DNA from: Actinomycetota bacterium
Lineage (GTDB): Bacteria; Actinomycetota; Actinomycetes; S36-B12
Direction of reading: 5' to 3'
Length of the DNA: 43,922 nucleotides
NCBI GenBank assembly: GCA_009700485.1
Contig: WLLZ01000003.1
Coordinates: forward strand, 1 to 43,922
Position 1 is the first letter of the stretch. Every line of letters begins with the position of its first letter. Below the pieces are notes generated by a model. It was not told the DNA's origin. It made no database searches and saw nothing but the letters and a program-made list of their open reading frames with translations. Both the position numbers and the translations under genes were made by a program. Shown piece by piece: positions 9,178 to 17,523 of the stretch.

Positions 9178-10167
9178 TCATTCATGAGTGGCAACTGCCC
9201 TCAGGCAATCGCGGCTCGTCCCGTACACGAAGTTCAACTGAGCCACTCGATCGGCGGATTGCGTGCCCAGTATCTCGTTCTTGGCTGACCGCACTGCCCT
9301 AAGGAACGGAACTAATGACTCGGGTAGGCCGTTGCGCACTTTAGTTCTCCACGCTACCCCTGGCCGATGAAACTCTTTCGGGCTTTGTTCGCCAGGCGGA
9401 TCAGGCAGTATCGGGTGTGAGCATGACTTCAAGAACTCCACGCGCCAACCTGCGCGAGTCAATGTCATTTCAAGACTTTCTGGCGAGAAGAAGCATAGGT
9501 GAGGTGTCTGAAATGCCAACGTTGCACTTCGTGATCGGAAATCGTCGTGTGGAACTTCAATTACTAATGCACCATCATCAGAGACGACTCGATGCAGATC
9601 GTCCAATAACGCGGGCACATCTCTAGCCGCATAATGTTCAAGGGAATGACTGAGGATGGCAATCTTCGCCTGCTGCCCACCTGACTCGAGGAGTTCACTG
9701 ATGGAGCCGTAACTCTTTGCACCGAACAGTCGCTGATACATGAGGTCCGCCCCGGAATTCAACTCGATTGCTGACAGGGCAGGATCTTGAAGAGTTTGCT
9801 GAGCCGTCTGAAACGCACCCCCCCAACCCGGCCCCAAATCAAGCAACGCATCCCCCGCTTGGAAGTCACAGAACATGGTGGCTAAGGACAACTGCGACAG
9901 CGAACGAAAATCGATTCCGGCATTCCCCGGAACCTTCTTTCGTCGGTCAAAATCCATGTAATATACTGATGATTTTTCGCGATAGTGACTTCGGTAGAAC
10001 TCATTTAATGACCCTGAGTCAGGTGCGGGGCTTGCTTGGCCGAAACCGCACATTTGACATACTTCGATGCTCAGGTTCGAGAATAGATCCAAGTCCGGCC
10101 AACCGCCATCAAGATATGGAAAAAAGGTAGAACCGATTTCACTGCATACCGGGCAAGCCATTGCCAC
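9178..10167 (-). CDS. SAM-dependent methyltransferase with N-terminal zinc ribbon
   Basis: This minus-strand gene encodes 329 residues. Two CxxC pairs, CPVC at 5-8 and CQMC at 37-40, form a probable zinc knuckle. The SAM domain follows, with motif I LLDLGPGWGG at 108-117 and SHSLEHY as a motif IV-like segment. A Methyltransf_23 pattern, PHLCFFSPESLEMTLTRAGW, lies further on. Zinc-ribbon methyltransferases of this type include sugar C-methyltransferases, but the long C-terminal domain of the classical C-methyltransferases is missing. Start: the GTG at 10167 has AGGAAGG five to ten bases upstream; the ATG at 10161 is also possible. It stands alone, convergent with the operon on its left and divergent from the NeuB operon. 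Confidence 0.85.
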   Translation of the reverse strand: MAMACPVCSEIGSTFFPYLDGGWPDLDLFSNLSIEVCQMCGFGQASPAPDSGSLNEFYRSHYREKSSVYYMDFDRRKKVPGNAGIDFRSLSQLSLATMFCDFQAGDALLDLGPGWGGAFQTAQQTLQDPALSAIELNSGADLMYQRLFGAKSYGSISELLESGGQQAKIAILSHSLEHYAARDVPALLDDLHRVVSDDGALVIEVPHDDFRSRSATLAFQTPHLCFFSPESLEMTLTRAGWRVEFLKSCSHPILPDPPGEQSPKEFHRPGVAWRTKVRNGLPESLVPFLRAVRSAKNEILGTQSADRVAQLNFVYGTSRDCLRAVATHE

Positions 10168-10228
10168 TGGTTTCCTTCCTCTGGCTATGATCAGGTGGGT
10201 TGTGCAGGTAGTTAAAGTTTAGTCCTTC

Positions 10229-10234
10229 GGGAGG
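10229..10234 (+). promoter_or_regulatory. Ribosome binding site deciding a TTG start
   Basis: GGGAGG stands five bases before the TTG at 10240. The ATG at 10235 is in another frame and stops after two codons, so the TTG is the best start for the NeuB-type gene. Confidence 0.6.
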
Positions 10235-10239
10235 ATGAA

Positions 10240-11145
10240 TTGACCGAAAGCATTCCACTAGGCCAAAATGCGCCTCACCGCCACGTGACTTGGCAAGTGC
10301 CCGACCACATCACCGTGATCGCCGAGGTCGGCATCAACCACAACGGCGACATAGCTCTGGCCAAGCAACTCATCGACATCGCTGTGGAGACCGGCTGCGA
10401 CGCCGTCAAGTTCCAAAAGCGCACCATTCACCTCGTGTACGCAGCCGAGGTCCTTGACGCTCCACGTGAGAGCCCCTGGGGCACTACCCAGCGCGCGCAG
10501 AAAGAGGGGCTCGAATTCAGTCGCGAGCAGTACCAGGAAATCGATGCCTACTGCCGTGACCGAGGTATTGCTTGGTCGGCATCGGCGTGGGATATCCCCA
10601 GCCTTGACTTCATCGAGGAGTTCGACCCGCCCTTCCATAAAGTCGCATCAGCCATGCTCACCCATCAGGCCTTCATAAGGGCAGTGGCCAGCAAAGGCCG
10701 CGTGACCTTGATTTCGACCGGCATGGCGACCTTTGACATTATTGACGAGGTCGTGGACGTGTTCAAGGCCGCTTGCACGCCGTTCGTGCTGCTTCACACC
10801 GTCTCGACGTACCCGTCACCCGAGGCCGACCTGAACCTGTCGATGATCCACACCTTGCAGGAGCGGTATGGCGTGCCTGTTGGCTATAGCGGTCACGAGC
10901 CGTCGGTATCCCCCTCGGTCGTCGCGGCAGCACTTGGTGCCACGGTGATCGAGCGCCACATCACTATCGACCGATCGATGTATGGAAGCGACCAAGCTGC
11001 TTCTTTGGAGGAGAACGGGCTGCGCCAACTCGTCAACACCATCCACAAGATCCCCTCGATGCTGGGCACCGGCGAGAAGGATTGGGCCCCCGGTGAGCGC
11101 GAAGTCGCCGGGAAGCTGCGCTATTGGGAGTCGGCGGGTGGATAG
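10240..11145 (+). CDS. neuB: NeuB-type ulosonic acid synthase without SAF domain
   Basis: The 301-residue protein carries NeuB landmarks: VIAEVGINHNGD at 26-37, DAVKFQKR near 54-61, GYSGHEPS near 219 and ERHIT near 244. The family condenses phosphoenolpyruvate with an aldose to give a 3-deoxy-ulosonic acid. The protein ends soon after the TIM barrel. The C-terminal SAF (antifreeze-like) domain of about 60 residues, which in NeuB and PseI covers the partner active site, is absent. A second synthase at 32345-33421 has that domain. The start is TTG. The downstream SIS gene overlaps its end by eight bases. Synthase class is sure; the sugar made is not. Confidence 0.87.
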   Translation: MTESIPLGQNAPHRHVTWQVPDHITVIAEVGINHNGDIALAKQLIDIAVETGCDAVKFQKRTIHLVYAAEVLDAPRESPWGTTQRAQKEGLEFSREQYQEIDAYCRDRGIAWSASAWDIPSLDFIEEFDPPFHKVASAMLTHQAFIRAVASKGRVTLISTGMATFDIIDEVVDVFKAACTPFVLLHTVSTYPSPEADLNLSMIHTLQERYGVPVGYSGHEPSVSPSVVAAALGATVIERHITIDRSMYGSDQAASLEENGLRQLVNTIHKIPSMLGTGEKDWAPGEREVAGKLRYWESAGG

Positions 11146-11746
11146 CGTCGACGCTCGGCGCCTTGTCCTATCCCAACTGCAGGATGCGCTGAGTGTCCAT
11201 GAAGCACTGTTGGGTTCAAGCGAGATTACCAATCAAATCGTGACGTGGGCGAAGACCTGCGCGGATTCTCTGGCCCAAGGTGGGGTGATCTTCTTCGCGG
11301 GCAACGGCGGGTCCTTCGCCGATGCTCAGCATCTCGCGGCCGAACTAACCGGCAAGATGGGCAGGATGCGCTCACCGCTTGCTGGAATCGCGTTGGGTAC
11401 AAACAGCTCATCGATGTCGGCGATCGGCAATGACTTTGGCTACCAACTCACCTTCGCTCGTGAATTGGAGGGCCTTTGCCGACCCCACTGTGTTGTCATC
11501 GCTTTGACTACGAGTGGCAACAGCGCCAACGTCCTAGAACTTGTCGATCAGGCCAACGTGATGAGTGTTCCCACTCTCGTATTCACGGGGGCCCACGGCG
11601 GCGCTGTCGCCGAGCGGTGCGATGTTATCCGCGTGCCGAGTGATCGCACCGAACGCATCCAGGAGATGCACATCCTCCTTGGTCACACGTTATGCCTGCT
11701 CATCGAGGAGTTCCTCGGACTCTTTCCATCTGAACCTGCGAGCTAG
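11138..11746 (+). CDS. gmhA: GmhA-like SIS-domain sugar-phosphate isomerase
   Basis: Starting at the GTG 11138, with GGGAG seven bases upstream and overlapping the neuB stop, this gives 202 residues, the usual GmhA length. The SIS signature FFAGNGGSFADAQHLAAEL lies at 52-70, and ALTTSGNSANVLELVDQA follows. GmhA converts sedoheptulose 7-phosphate to a heptose 7-phosphate. No heptose kinase, phosphatase or nucleotidyltransferase (HldE, GmhB, HddA/C) is nearby, so an ADP- or GDP-heptose route is not supported locally. Its place between neuB and neuA suggests it supplies the aldose phosphate used by the synthase. An open frame reaches upstream to 10982 but is antiphase neuB sequence. Confidence 0.85.
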   Translation: MDSVDARRLVLSQLQDALSVHEALLGSSEITNQIVTWAKTCADSLAQGGVIFFAGNGGSFADAQHLAAELTGKMGRMRSPLAGIALGTNSSSMSAIGNDFGYQLTFARELEGLCRPHCVVIALTTSGNSANVLELVDQANVMSVPTLVFTGAHGGAVAERCDVIRVPSDRTERIQEMHILLGHTLCLLIEEFLGLFPSEPAS

Positions 11747-11749
11747 TTC

Positions 11750-12580
11750 ATGGCGCGAACCTTCGACTTGGGCTGCTCCTTCGGGATTATTCAGGGCCGC
11801 CTCAGTGCCCAAACCGACCGTGGCTACCAGTCCTTCCCCTGGGAGACTTGGGAAGCCGAGTTCGGATTGGCCGCCGATCGCGGCCTTGAGCACATCGAGT
11901 GGGTGCTGGATTCCTGGCGACTTGACGAAAACCCACTCCTGAGCGATACGAGCGGCGTGATTGGACGCGCTCAGGAGACAGGGGTTCAGGTCCTCTCGGT
12001 CTGTGCTGACTACCTGATGGATCGACCCTTGGATGTAACTGACTCCGGTTCGTGGGCAGTTCTCAGTCAACTCGCTGATGCAATGCGGGAACTCGGAGCG
12101 CAGTGGCTGGTGGTCCCTTGCGTAGACCAATCGTCACTGCGCACCCCGTCATCGCTGGCTCGGTTTGCGAGCGCTGCTGATCAACTTGGCGGGGAGTTGG
12201 CCGGGACAGGTATTCGCGTCTCCCTTGAATCTGATCTCGGGCCCGCCGAGTTCGCTGCACTACTCGCCAACTTGGATCCAGAGATTTTCGGCGTCAACTA
12301 CGACATCGGTAACAGCGCCTATCTCGGGTACGCGCACGATGAGGAGTTCGACGCCTACGGCGACCGCATCTCCCTAGTTCACATAAAGGACCGACTTTTC
12401 GAGGGCGGATCAGTGCCCTTGGGGCACGGCAACGCTGACATCCCGGGGGTGATCGAGCGGCTACGGGCGATGAAGTTCAATGGCCCTGTGACGATGCAGG
12501 CTTTCCGTGATGCCCCGGGCATCGAAATCTTGGACGATCAACTGCGCTGGCTGATGCCCATCCTTGAAGGCAGCGCCTGA
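11750..12580 (+). CDS. Sugar phosphate isomerase/epimerase, TIM-barrel (AP endonuclease 2 family)
   Basis: The 276-residue protein has the pattern of xylose-isomerase-like TIM-barrel proteins. Likely metal ligands are Glu160 in VSLESD, Asp185 in NYDIGNS and His211 in LVHIKDR. The fourth ligand, normally a Glu near the C-terminus, aligns with Gln250 in VTMQAF, which may alter metal binding. The start ATG is three bases after the SIS gene, and the stop overlaps the next ATG by one base. Relatives interconvert ketoses and aldoses or epimerise sugars. In this operon it may adjust the stereochemistry of the ulosonic acid precursor. Confidence 0.8.
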   Translation: MARTFDLGCSFGIIQGRLSAQTDRGYQSFPWETWEAEFGLAADRGLEHIEWVLDSWRLDENPLLSDTSGVIGRAQETGVQVLSVCADYLMDRPLDVTDSGSWAVLSQLADAMRELGAQWLVVPCVDQSSLRTPSSLARFASAADQLGGELAGTGIRVSLESDLGPAEFAALLANLDPEIFGVNYDIGNSAYLGYAHDEEFDAYGDRISLVHIKDRLFEGGSVPLGHGNADIPGVIERLRAMKFNGPVTMQAFRDAPGIEILDDQLRWLMPILEGSA

Positions 12581-13341
12581 TGGATCTTGGGCTCGCTGGG
12601 AGACATGTGCTGGTTGCCGGGGCTTCCCGGGGTCTGGGCTTCGCCATTGTCAGCAACCTCTTGGCCGAGGGGGCCAAGGTAACCTCGGTGGGCCGAGACC
12701 CAGAGTCACTCGCTGCCGCAAGAACGTTTTGGCTGACGGGTGAACCAAACGCCATCGTTAACACTCTTGCGTTGGACCTTTCGGATCAAGCTTCAGCCGC
12801 AACACTTGCCACCTACCTGACCGACGAAGGTGGTCTGGACGGAGTGATCGTGGTGGCCGGTAGCGGGCGGCCGACAGGTGAGCCGCAAACCACGGCCTTT
12901 GCGACAGCGACTGCACTTAATGTGATGCCCGCCTTGGTGACTCTCGAGGCGGCCGGCCCGTTACTTCGAAAGAGCTCGAGCGGTTCCGTCGTCCTCATCT
13001 CCTCTGTTGCGGCGATGGAATACATCGATTGCCCTCCTGAGTATGCCGCCGCAAAGGCGACACTGCATGCCTACGCGTCGCATTGGTCGCGTGAGTTGCG
13101 GCCGGTGCGCGTCAACGTGGTGGCCCCCGGAAACATTCTTACTGAGGGATCCGTTTGGCAGCGGCGCATGCGCGAGGATCCAACCGCGTTGGACGAGTAT
13201 CTTTCAAGAGAGGTCACCCTCGGGCGGGTGGCCGAGCCGGAGGAGGTAGCGCGCGTGGCTGTGTTTCTGGTATCCCGCGCAGCGAGCTTTATGACAGGAT
13301 CCACAGTGGTCGTGGATGGCGGACAGGTACGCCAATGGTGA
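12580..13341 (+). CDS. Short-chain dehydrogenase/reductase (FabG-like)
   Basis: The 253-residue classical SDR has the cofactor motif GASRGLG at 14-20. Active-site Ser is in LISSVAA near 141, and YAAAK (Tyr155, Lys159) follows. After the active site comes VNVVAPGNI. The C-terminus, MTGSTVVVDGGQVRQW, is typical of FabG-like proteins. The tight operon (one-base overlap upstream, 4-7 bases downstream) with NeuB- and NeuA-type genes argues for a sugar substrate rather than fatty acid synthesis. PtmA-type SDRs accompany NeuB/NeuA paralogues in Campylobacter flagellin loci. Which hydroxyl it oxidises is unknown. Confidence 0.85.
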   Translation: MDLGLAGRHVLVAGASRGLGFAIVSNLLAEGAKVTSVGRDPESLAAARTFWLTGEPNAIVNTLALDLSDQASAATLATYLTDEGGLDGVIVVAGSGRPTGEPQTTAFATATALNVMPALVTLEAAGPLLRKSSSGSVVLISSVAAMEYIDCPPEYAAAKATLHAYASHWSRELRPVRVNVVAPGNILTEGSVWQRRMREDPTALDEYLSREVTLGRVAEPEEVARVAVFLVSRAASFMTGSTVVVDGGQVRQW

Positions 13342-14156
13342 GCCAATCGCTCTTCGACCTAACCGGCCGCGTAGTCGTCATAACAGGCGCCGGCGGGCTG
13401 CTCGGTCAAGAGCACGCCTTGGCAGTCGGTCGCGCTGGTGGCATACCCGTACTTCTTGAGCTCTCGCCCGAGGCCCTGGCCGCGGCGGCCCGCCGACTGG
13501 ATGCGGAGGCGATCTCGCACCTCGCCATTGAAGTTGACCTCACAAGTGAGGCCCAAATCGCTACCGCGGCGGGCGAGATCAAAAAACAGTTCGGCGCTGT
13601 GTGGGGGCTGGTCAATAACGTGGCCTCCAACCCCCCGATGGGCTCGGCGGCGCAGGGCGCTGACCGGCTTGAGGCTTTTCCGCTCACCCAATGGGATCAC
13701 GACATCCGGTTGGGGCTGACGAGTGCGTTTCTGTGTTCCCGCCACTTCGGCGAGCAGATGGCTGAAGCAGGTGGCGGTTCGATCATCAATGTGGCTTCCG
13801 ACCTCGCTCTGATCTCACCAGACCAGCGCATGTATTCCGTAGGCCTCCCGGAGGGCGCATCCGCACCGGTGAAGCCAGTTTCCTACTCGGTGGTTAAGTC
13901 GGCGCTCCTCGGATTGACGCGGTACCTCGCCACCTACTGGAGCCCGATCCCGGTGCGCTGCAACGCGCTCGTCCCCGGTTCTGTTGGCGGCACTCAGAGC
14001 CCGGACCTGACACGGGAATTGACATCCCGCATTCCACTCGCACGTCTTGCTGAACCAGGTGAGTATCAGGGGGCGCTGGTGTTCCTGCTCTCCGATGCAT
14101 CGGCATACATGACCGGCGCCAATCTGGTGATGGACGGCGGGCGCACGGCATGGTGA
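13335..14156 (+). CDS. Short-chain dehydrogenase/reductase (second of a pair)
   Basis: Starting at the ATG 13335, with a GTG at 13338 as alternative, this gives about 273 residues. Both starts overlap the preceding TGA. The cofactor motif is TGAGGLLG at 17-24. The active site has IINVASDLA and then SYSVVK, with Tyr184 and Lys188. It ends MTGANLVMDGGRTAW, like its neighbour, but the two proteins are not close copies: this one has longer insertions around residues 95-110 and 165-180. An open frame extends back to 13155 inside the previous gene and is not supported. Probably an oxidation or reduction step on the same sugar. Confidence 0.85.
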   Translation: MVSQSLFDLTGRVVVITGAGGLLGQEHALAVGRAGGIPVLLELSPEALAAAARRLDAEAISHLAIEVDLTSEAQIATAAGEIKKQFGAVWGLVNNVASNPPMGSAAQGADRLEAFPLTQWDHDIRLGLTSAFLCSRHFGEQMAEAGGGSIINVASDLALISPDQRMYSVGLPEGASAPVKPVSYSVVKSALLGLTRYLATYWSPIPVRCNALVPGSVGGTQSPDLTRELTSRIPLARLAEPGEYQGALVFLLSDASAYMTGANLVMDGGRTAW

Positions 14157-14965
14157 CGCCCGGCTTGGATGCTAATGAGAACATGATTCGCGATGAGGTC
14201 TGGGCTCTAGTTCCAGCAAGGTCAGGATCAAAGGGAATTACCGACAAGAACCTGCAGGAGGTTGAGGGTGTCAGTCTTCTTGGTCTTTCGGTTCTAGCCG
14301 GCACCGCAAGTGCCGCGATTGATCGGTGTTTTGTCAGCACGGATTCCCAAGCGTATGCCGACGAGGCCCGCCGTTACGGAGCGGAAGTGCCCTATCTCCG
14401 GCCGGATAGTGCATCCAGTGACACGGCGACTGATCTTGATGTCTTCCTTCACTTCCTCAACTGGGCCGCTGCCAATATCGAACACCTGCCGTGGGCCGTG
14501 GTGCACCTTCGCCCGACAACCCCATGCCGCGAGCCGGAGCGCGTGAATGAGGCCGTTCAACTCGCAAGAGAGGTCTCCGCATCTGCGACCGCAATTAGGT
14601 CTGTGCATGCCGCCGCAGAATCCCCCTTCAAGTGGTTTCTTCGAGATACCGACGGTTACCTAACGACGTTTGACCGAGGGCGAGAGCTCGACGCATCCAA
14701 CCGCTCTCGAGCGGAATTCGAAGATGTTTACATTCCGAACGGGTATGCGGACGTGGTTTTCACGTCTCATATCATCCGTACTGACCTACTTCATGGGAAT
14801 GCTGTTCGACCTTTTCTTACTGAGCCAGTTATCGAAGTTGATGGCCCCTTCGAACTCGAACTTCTTCGTCGGGCAGACTCTATTCCCCCGGCTCTGCTGT
14901 CGGCAGCTTCACTTGTTCGCGGTAACCGCAATTCCGCTCCGGAAAGGGAGACTACCCCTTCATGA
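14150..14965 (+). CDS. neuA: NeuA-type CMP-ulosonate cytidylyltransferase
   Basis: The 271-residue protein begins with the nucleotide-binding signature WALVPARSGSKGITDKN, residues 18-34, of acylneuraminate cytidylyltransferases. VHLRPTTPCREPERV near residue 123 matches the family's sugar-binding strand. It activates an ulosonic acid with CTP to give the CMP-sugar used by glycosyltransferases. The ATG at 14150 overlaps the SDR stop by seven bases, and a GTG at 14153 would give a four-base overlap. Its own stop overlaps the aminotransferase ATG. The partner is expected to be the product of the SAF-less synthase at 10240. Confidence 0.88.
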   Translation: MVTPGLDANENMIRDEVWALVPARSGSKGITDKNLQEVEGVSLLGLSVLAGTASAAIDRCFVSTDSQAYADEARRYGAEVPYLRPDSASSDTATDLDVFLHFLNWAAANIEHLPWAVVHLRPTTPCREPERVNEAVQLAREVSASATAIRSVHAAAESPFKWFLRDTDGYLTTFDRGRELDASNRSRAEFEDVYIPNGYADVVFTSHIIRTDLLHGNAVRPFLTEPVIEVDGPFELELLRRADSIPPALLSAASLVRGNRNSAPERETTPS

Positions 14966-16302
14966 TCAAGACTGAATTCCGAACGATTGTGACAGAAGTC
15001 CCCCATCCAAAGGCTCTCGAAATGGCTGACCGTCTTGCTGCTGTGGAATCTCATTCCATGCACGGGCAACTGCCGGTCGTCTGGGATAGGGCCGTAGGGT
15101 CCTCCGTCTACGATCCTTGGGGCAATCGCTGGATCGACTTCACCAGCACGATATTCGTTGCCAACGCAGGTCATGCGCATCCGCTCATCGTCGATGCGAT
15201 TGTAAAGACCGCTCAGAAACCACTTCTTCATGCCTACAACTACCCGACCGCGGAGCGCCTGAACTATCTCGAAGAACTCATCAGGGTGACTCCCTCTTAC
15301 CTCGAGAAGGCATTCCTAGTCTCAGCGGGCACAGAGGCGATTGAAGTTGCCATCAAATTGATGCGCATGAACGCAATGGCTGCAGGCAAGCGACGTTCCG
15401 TTGTCGTCAGTTTCGAAGGCAACTGGCATGGGAGAACCACCGGCGCTCAACACCTAAGTTCTAACGTCGACCAGCGATCCTGGATTGGCCATGAGGATCC
15501 GGGCGTACTTCGTCTACCCTTCCCCTATCCGTGGATCGCGGAGGCCACGAGCGACCCTCGAGGGTTCTTCCGCGAGACGCTGCAACGTGAGTTGGACGCT
15601 CGCGGCTGGACTTTGAAGGACGACATAGCGGGTTTCATGCTTGAGACCTATCAAGGATGGGGGGCGGTCTTCTACCCGGCTGACTTCGTGAAGGAAGTGG
15701 AGCGGGCCGCAAAAGAGAGTGGTGGCCTACTTGTCTTTGACGAGATGCAGGCGGGTTTTGCGCGCACAGGTGAACTGTTCGGATACCAGCACTATGGGGT
15801 GCAACCGGATCTGGTGTGCTGCGGTAAGGGTGCAAGTTCGAGTGTGCCGCTCGCATTCGTACTGGGTTCAGGCTACCTACTCGACTTACCTTCCGTCGGC
15901 TCGATGTCATCGACGCATTCAGCGAACCCAATCAGTTGCGCAGCAGGACTTGCCAATCTCAAGGCGATTGAGAACGAGGGACTTATCGAGCGAGCGCGTG
16001 ACCTCGGACTTCAGTTCCATGCGGAGCTCAATAGCATTGCAAATGCGTCACCCGCAGTATCGAGCATTCAAGGACTTGGCATGGTCGCTGCCATCATTAC
16101 CAATGGGGTGGGCGACGCTGATGCATCCGCCATTGCCACTGAGATCTCATGGGAGTGCATGAGACAAGGGCTCTTGGTTGTCCATACTGGACGCGAGTCG
16201 GTAAAGATCGCACCGCCACTGACGATTGCCCTAGACGCAATGATCGAGGGCTTGTCCGTCCTAAGGAAGGTGATCGACGATGTCACAGCAAAGCACAGTT
16301 AG
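14962..16302 (+). CDS. Class III PLP-dependent aminotransferase (glutamate-1-semialdehyde-like)
   Basis: The 446-residue protein has class III hallmarks: VSAGTEAIEVAIKL, FEGNWHGRT, the PLP-ring Asp260 in VFDEMQAGFART, and Lys289 in LVCCGKGASSS as the Schiff-base lysine. STHSANPISCAAGL follows. Sugar aminotransferases in glycan loci are usually of the DegT type, so a class III enzyme here is less common. It starts at an ATG that overlaps the neuA stop (ATGA), showing it belongs to the ulosonate operon. It may aminate a keto or aldehyde carbon formed by one of the SDRs. The substrate is an inference. Confidence 0.87.
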   Translation: MIKTEFRTIVTEVPHPKALEMADRLAAVESHSMHGQLPVVWDRAVGSSVYDPWGNRWIDFTSTIFVANAGHAHPLIVDAIVKTAQKPLLHAYNYPTAERLNYLEELIRVTPSYLEKAFLVSAGTEAIEVAIKLMRMNAMAAGKRRSVVVSFEGNWHGRTTGAQHLSSNVDQRSWIGHEDPGVLRLPFPYPWIAEATSDPRGFFRETLQRELDARGWTLKDDIAGFMLETYQGWGAVFYPADFVKEVERAAKESGGLLVFDEMQAGFARTGELFGYQHYGVQPDLVCCGKGASSSVPLAFVLGSGYLLDLPSVGSMSSTHSANPISCAAGLANLKAIENEGLIERARDLGLQFHAELNSIANASPAVSSIQGLGMVAAIITNGVGDADASAIATEISWECMRQGLLVVHTGRESVKIAPPLTIALDAMIEGLSVLRKVIDDVTAKHS

Positions 16303-16729
16303 CCCACTGAACGCCCTGAGGCATCATGCAGTGACAGGACCGTCGGCCAACATCCTTCAAGAATTCTATGAGTACTTCGGTTTCACCCAATTGATTATTG
16401 AGGAGTCACCCGACCCCGAGTACATCCAGGCTCTTACGGGCGGGGCCTGGTCTGCAGCACGCATCTTGAAGCTCAAGAATTCTGTTGGAGACGTGCTTGA
16501 GATCATCGAACCATCGATTTTGGCAGGCGAGTTAACCTCGGGAGGTGCAGGAAACTGGTCGCATCTCGCTTTTACTGTGCTCAGTTGTGACGAGGCCGTG
16601 AGCGACGTTCTGGGCATGGGAGGTCACTTGGTCGGAGGCCCAGTCACCAATCCTGAGGCCCCCTTTCGTGTGGCCTACGTTCGGGATCCTGCTCTCAACC
16701 TCATTGAACTCGTTGAGGCAATGCCATGA
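16280..16729 (+). CDS. VOC-family (glyoxalase/bleomycin-resistance-like) protein
   Basis: This small protein of 149 residues overlaps the end of the aminotransferase gene by 23 bases. It shows the paired beta-alpha-beta-beta-beta pattern of the vicinal-oxygen-chelate fold, with LKLKNSVGDVLEIIEP in the first half and WSHLAFTVLSCDEAV and FRVAYVRDPALNLIELVEAM in the second. The conserved His and Glu positions (WSHLAF, LIELVE) could bind metal. VOC proteins include epimerases, dioxygenases and glyoxalases. In this operon an epimerase role on an activated sugar is possible but unproved. Confidence 0.78.
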   Translation: MSQQSTVSPLNALRHHAVTGPSANILQEFYEYFGFTQLIIEESPDPEYIQALTGGAWSAARILKLKNSVGDVLEIIEPSILAGELTSGGAGNWSHLAFTVLSCDEAVSDVLGMGGHLVGGPVTNPEAPFRVAYVRDPALNLIELVEAMP

Positions 16730-16771
16730 CCGCGCAACACTTTGAGGAACTGCCTGTCGGGATAGACCAAC

Positions 16772-17443
16772 ATGAGTCGTGACTACCTTGATGTCGAGTA
16801 CTCGGCAACTGCTCGGCCCATGACGGACTATCCAAGTCTTCTGGCGGCTCATTTGGCGTCGAAGTGGGATATCCGCTCGGGCCAGAGTCTGCTTGATGTT
16901 GCGTCCGGACGTGCGGAGATGTCAACAGGCTTCACCTCACTGGGGCTAAGGGTCACTGCACTGGATGCGTCCCCCGAGGCGGAGCACTTCGCCATCCAGG
17001 GGGGGGCGGACTTCATCTCAGGGGTAATCCGCCCGAACGAACCGATGCCAGTGGCCGATGCATCCTTTGACGTGGTCTTCTGCAAGTCCTTCGTTGAGCA
17101 CCTGCGCGAACCAATCAACTTCGCCGAGGATTGCTATCGAGTCTTGAAGCCTGGGGGCAAGGTCATCTTCCTGACTCCGGATTGGGAATCGAACCACCGA
17201 ATCTTCTTCGACGATGTCACCCACGTGACTCCATTCTCAACCGTCACGATGCAGCAACTGCTCGTGTTGAGCGGTTTTGAGAATGTGATCAGTTATCGGT
17301 TCAGGCAATTGCCCGTCACATGGCGATACCCGGCGATGAACGCCGTGTGTGCAGCAATCGCGCCCTTAGTGCCCAGCCGGACGACTCGGAAGTTCTTACG
17401 TTGGAGTCGCGAGTTGATGGTGTGCGGGGTGGGCATCAAGTAG
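16772..17443 (+). CDS. Class I SAM-dependent methyltransferase
   Basis: The 223-residue Methyltransf_11-type protein has motif I SLLDVASGRAEMS at about 39-51. Acidic motif II is VTALDAS, motif IV is FDVVFCKSFVEHL, and a post-motif LKPGGKVIFLTPDWE follows. A run of eight G at 16999-17006 lies inside the frame and is in phase. No strong Shine-Dalgarno precedes the ATG at 16772; an 18-codon open frame starting at 16726 runs across it and could couple translation. It probably methylates a glycan or sugar intermediate. The substrate is unknown. Confidence 0.82.
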   Translation: MSRDYLDVEYSATARPMTDYPSLLAAHLASKWDIRSGQSLLDVASGRAEMSTGFTSLGLRVTALDASPEAEHFAIQGGADFISGVIRPNEPMPVADASFDVVFCKSFVEHLREPINFAEDCYRVLKPGGKVIFLTPDWESNHRIFFDDVTHVTPFSTVTMQQLLVLSGFENVISYRFRQLPVTWRYPAMNAVCAAIAPLVPSRTTRKFLRWSRELMVCGVGIK

Positions 17444-17523
17444 AGGAAGCCTCCTCGTGAGTCTTCACGTCGTCGACACCTCGTGTAGTCTGCACTCCGA
17501 TCAGACCAAGATTCCTATCCGCT

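Noticed and set aside
11138-11746. ADP- or GDP-heptose pathway
   Set aside because: Only the GmhA-like step is present; kinase, phosphatase and nucleotidyltransferase partners are absent, and neuB and neuA flank it.
13155-13334. N-terminal extension of the second SDR
   Set aside because: The extra sequence is the previous SDR gene in another frame, and the SDR fold starts normally at 13335.
16999-17006. G8 tract as a second phase-variable switch
   Set aside because: It is in phase within an intact methyltransferase frame, and eight G is short. It could vary but the sequence gives no sign of it.
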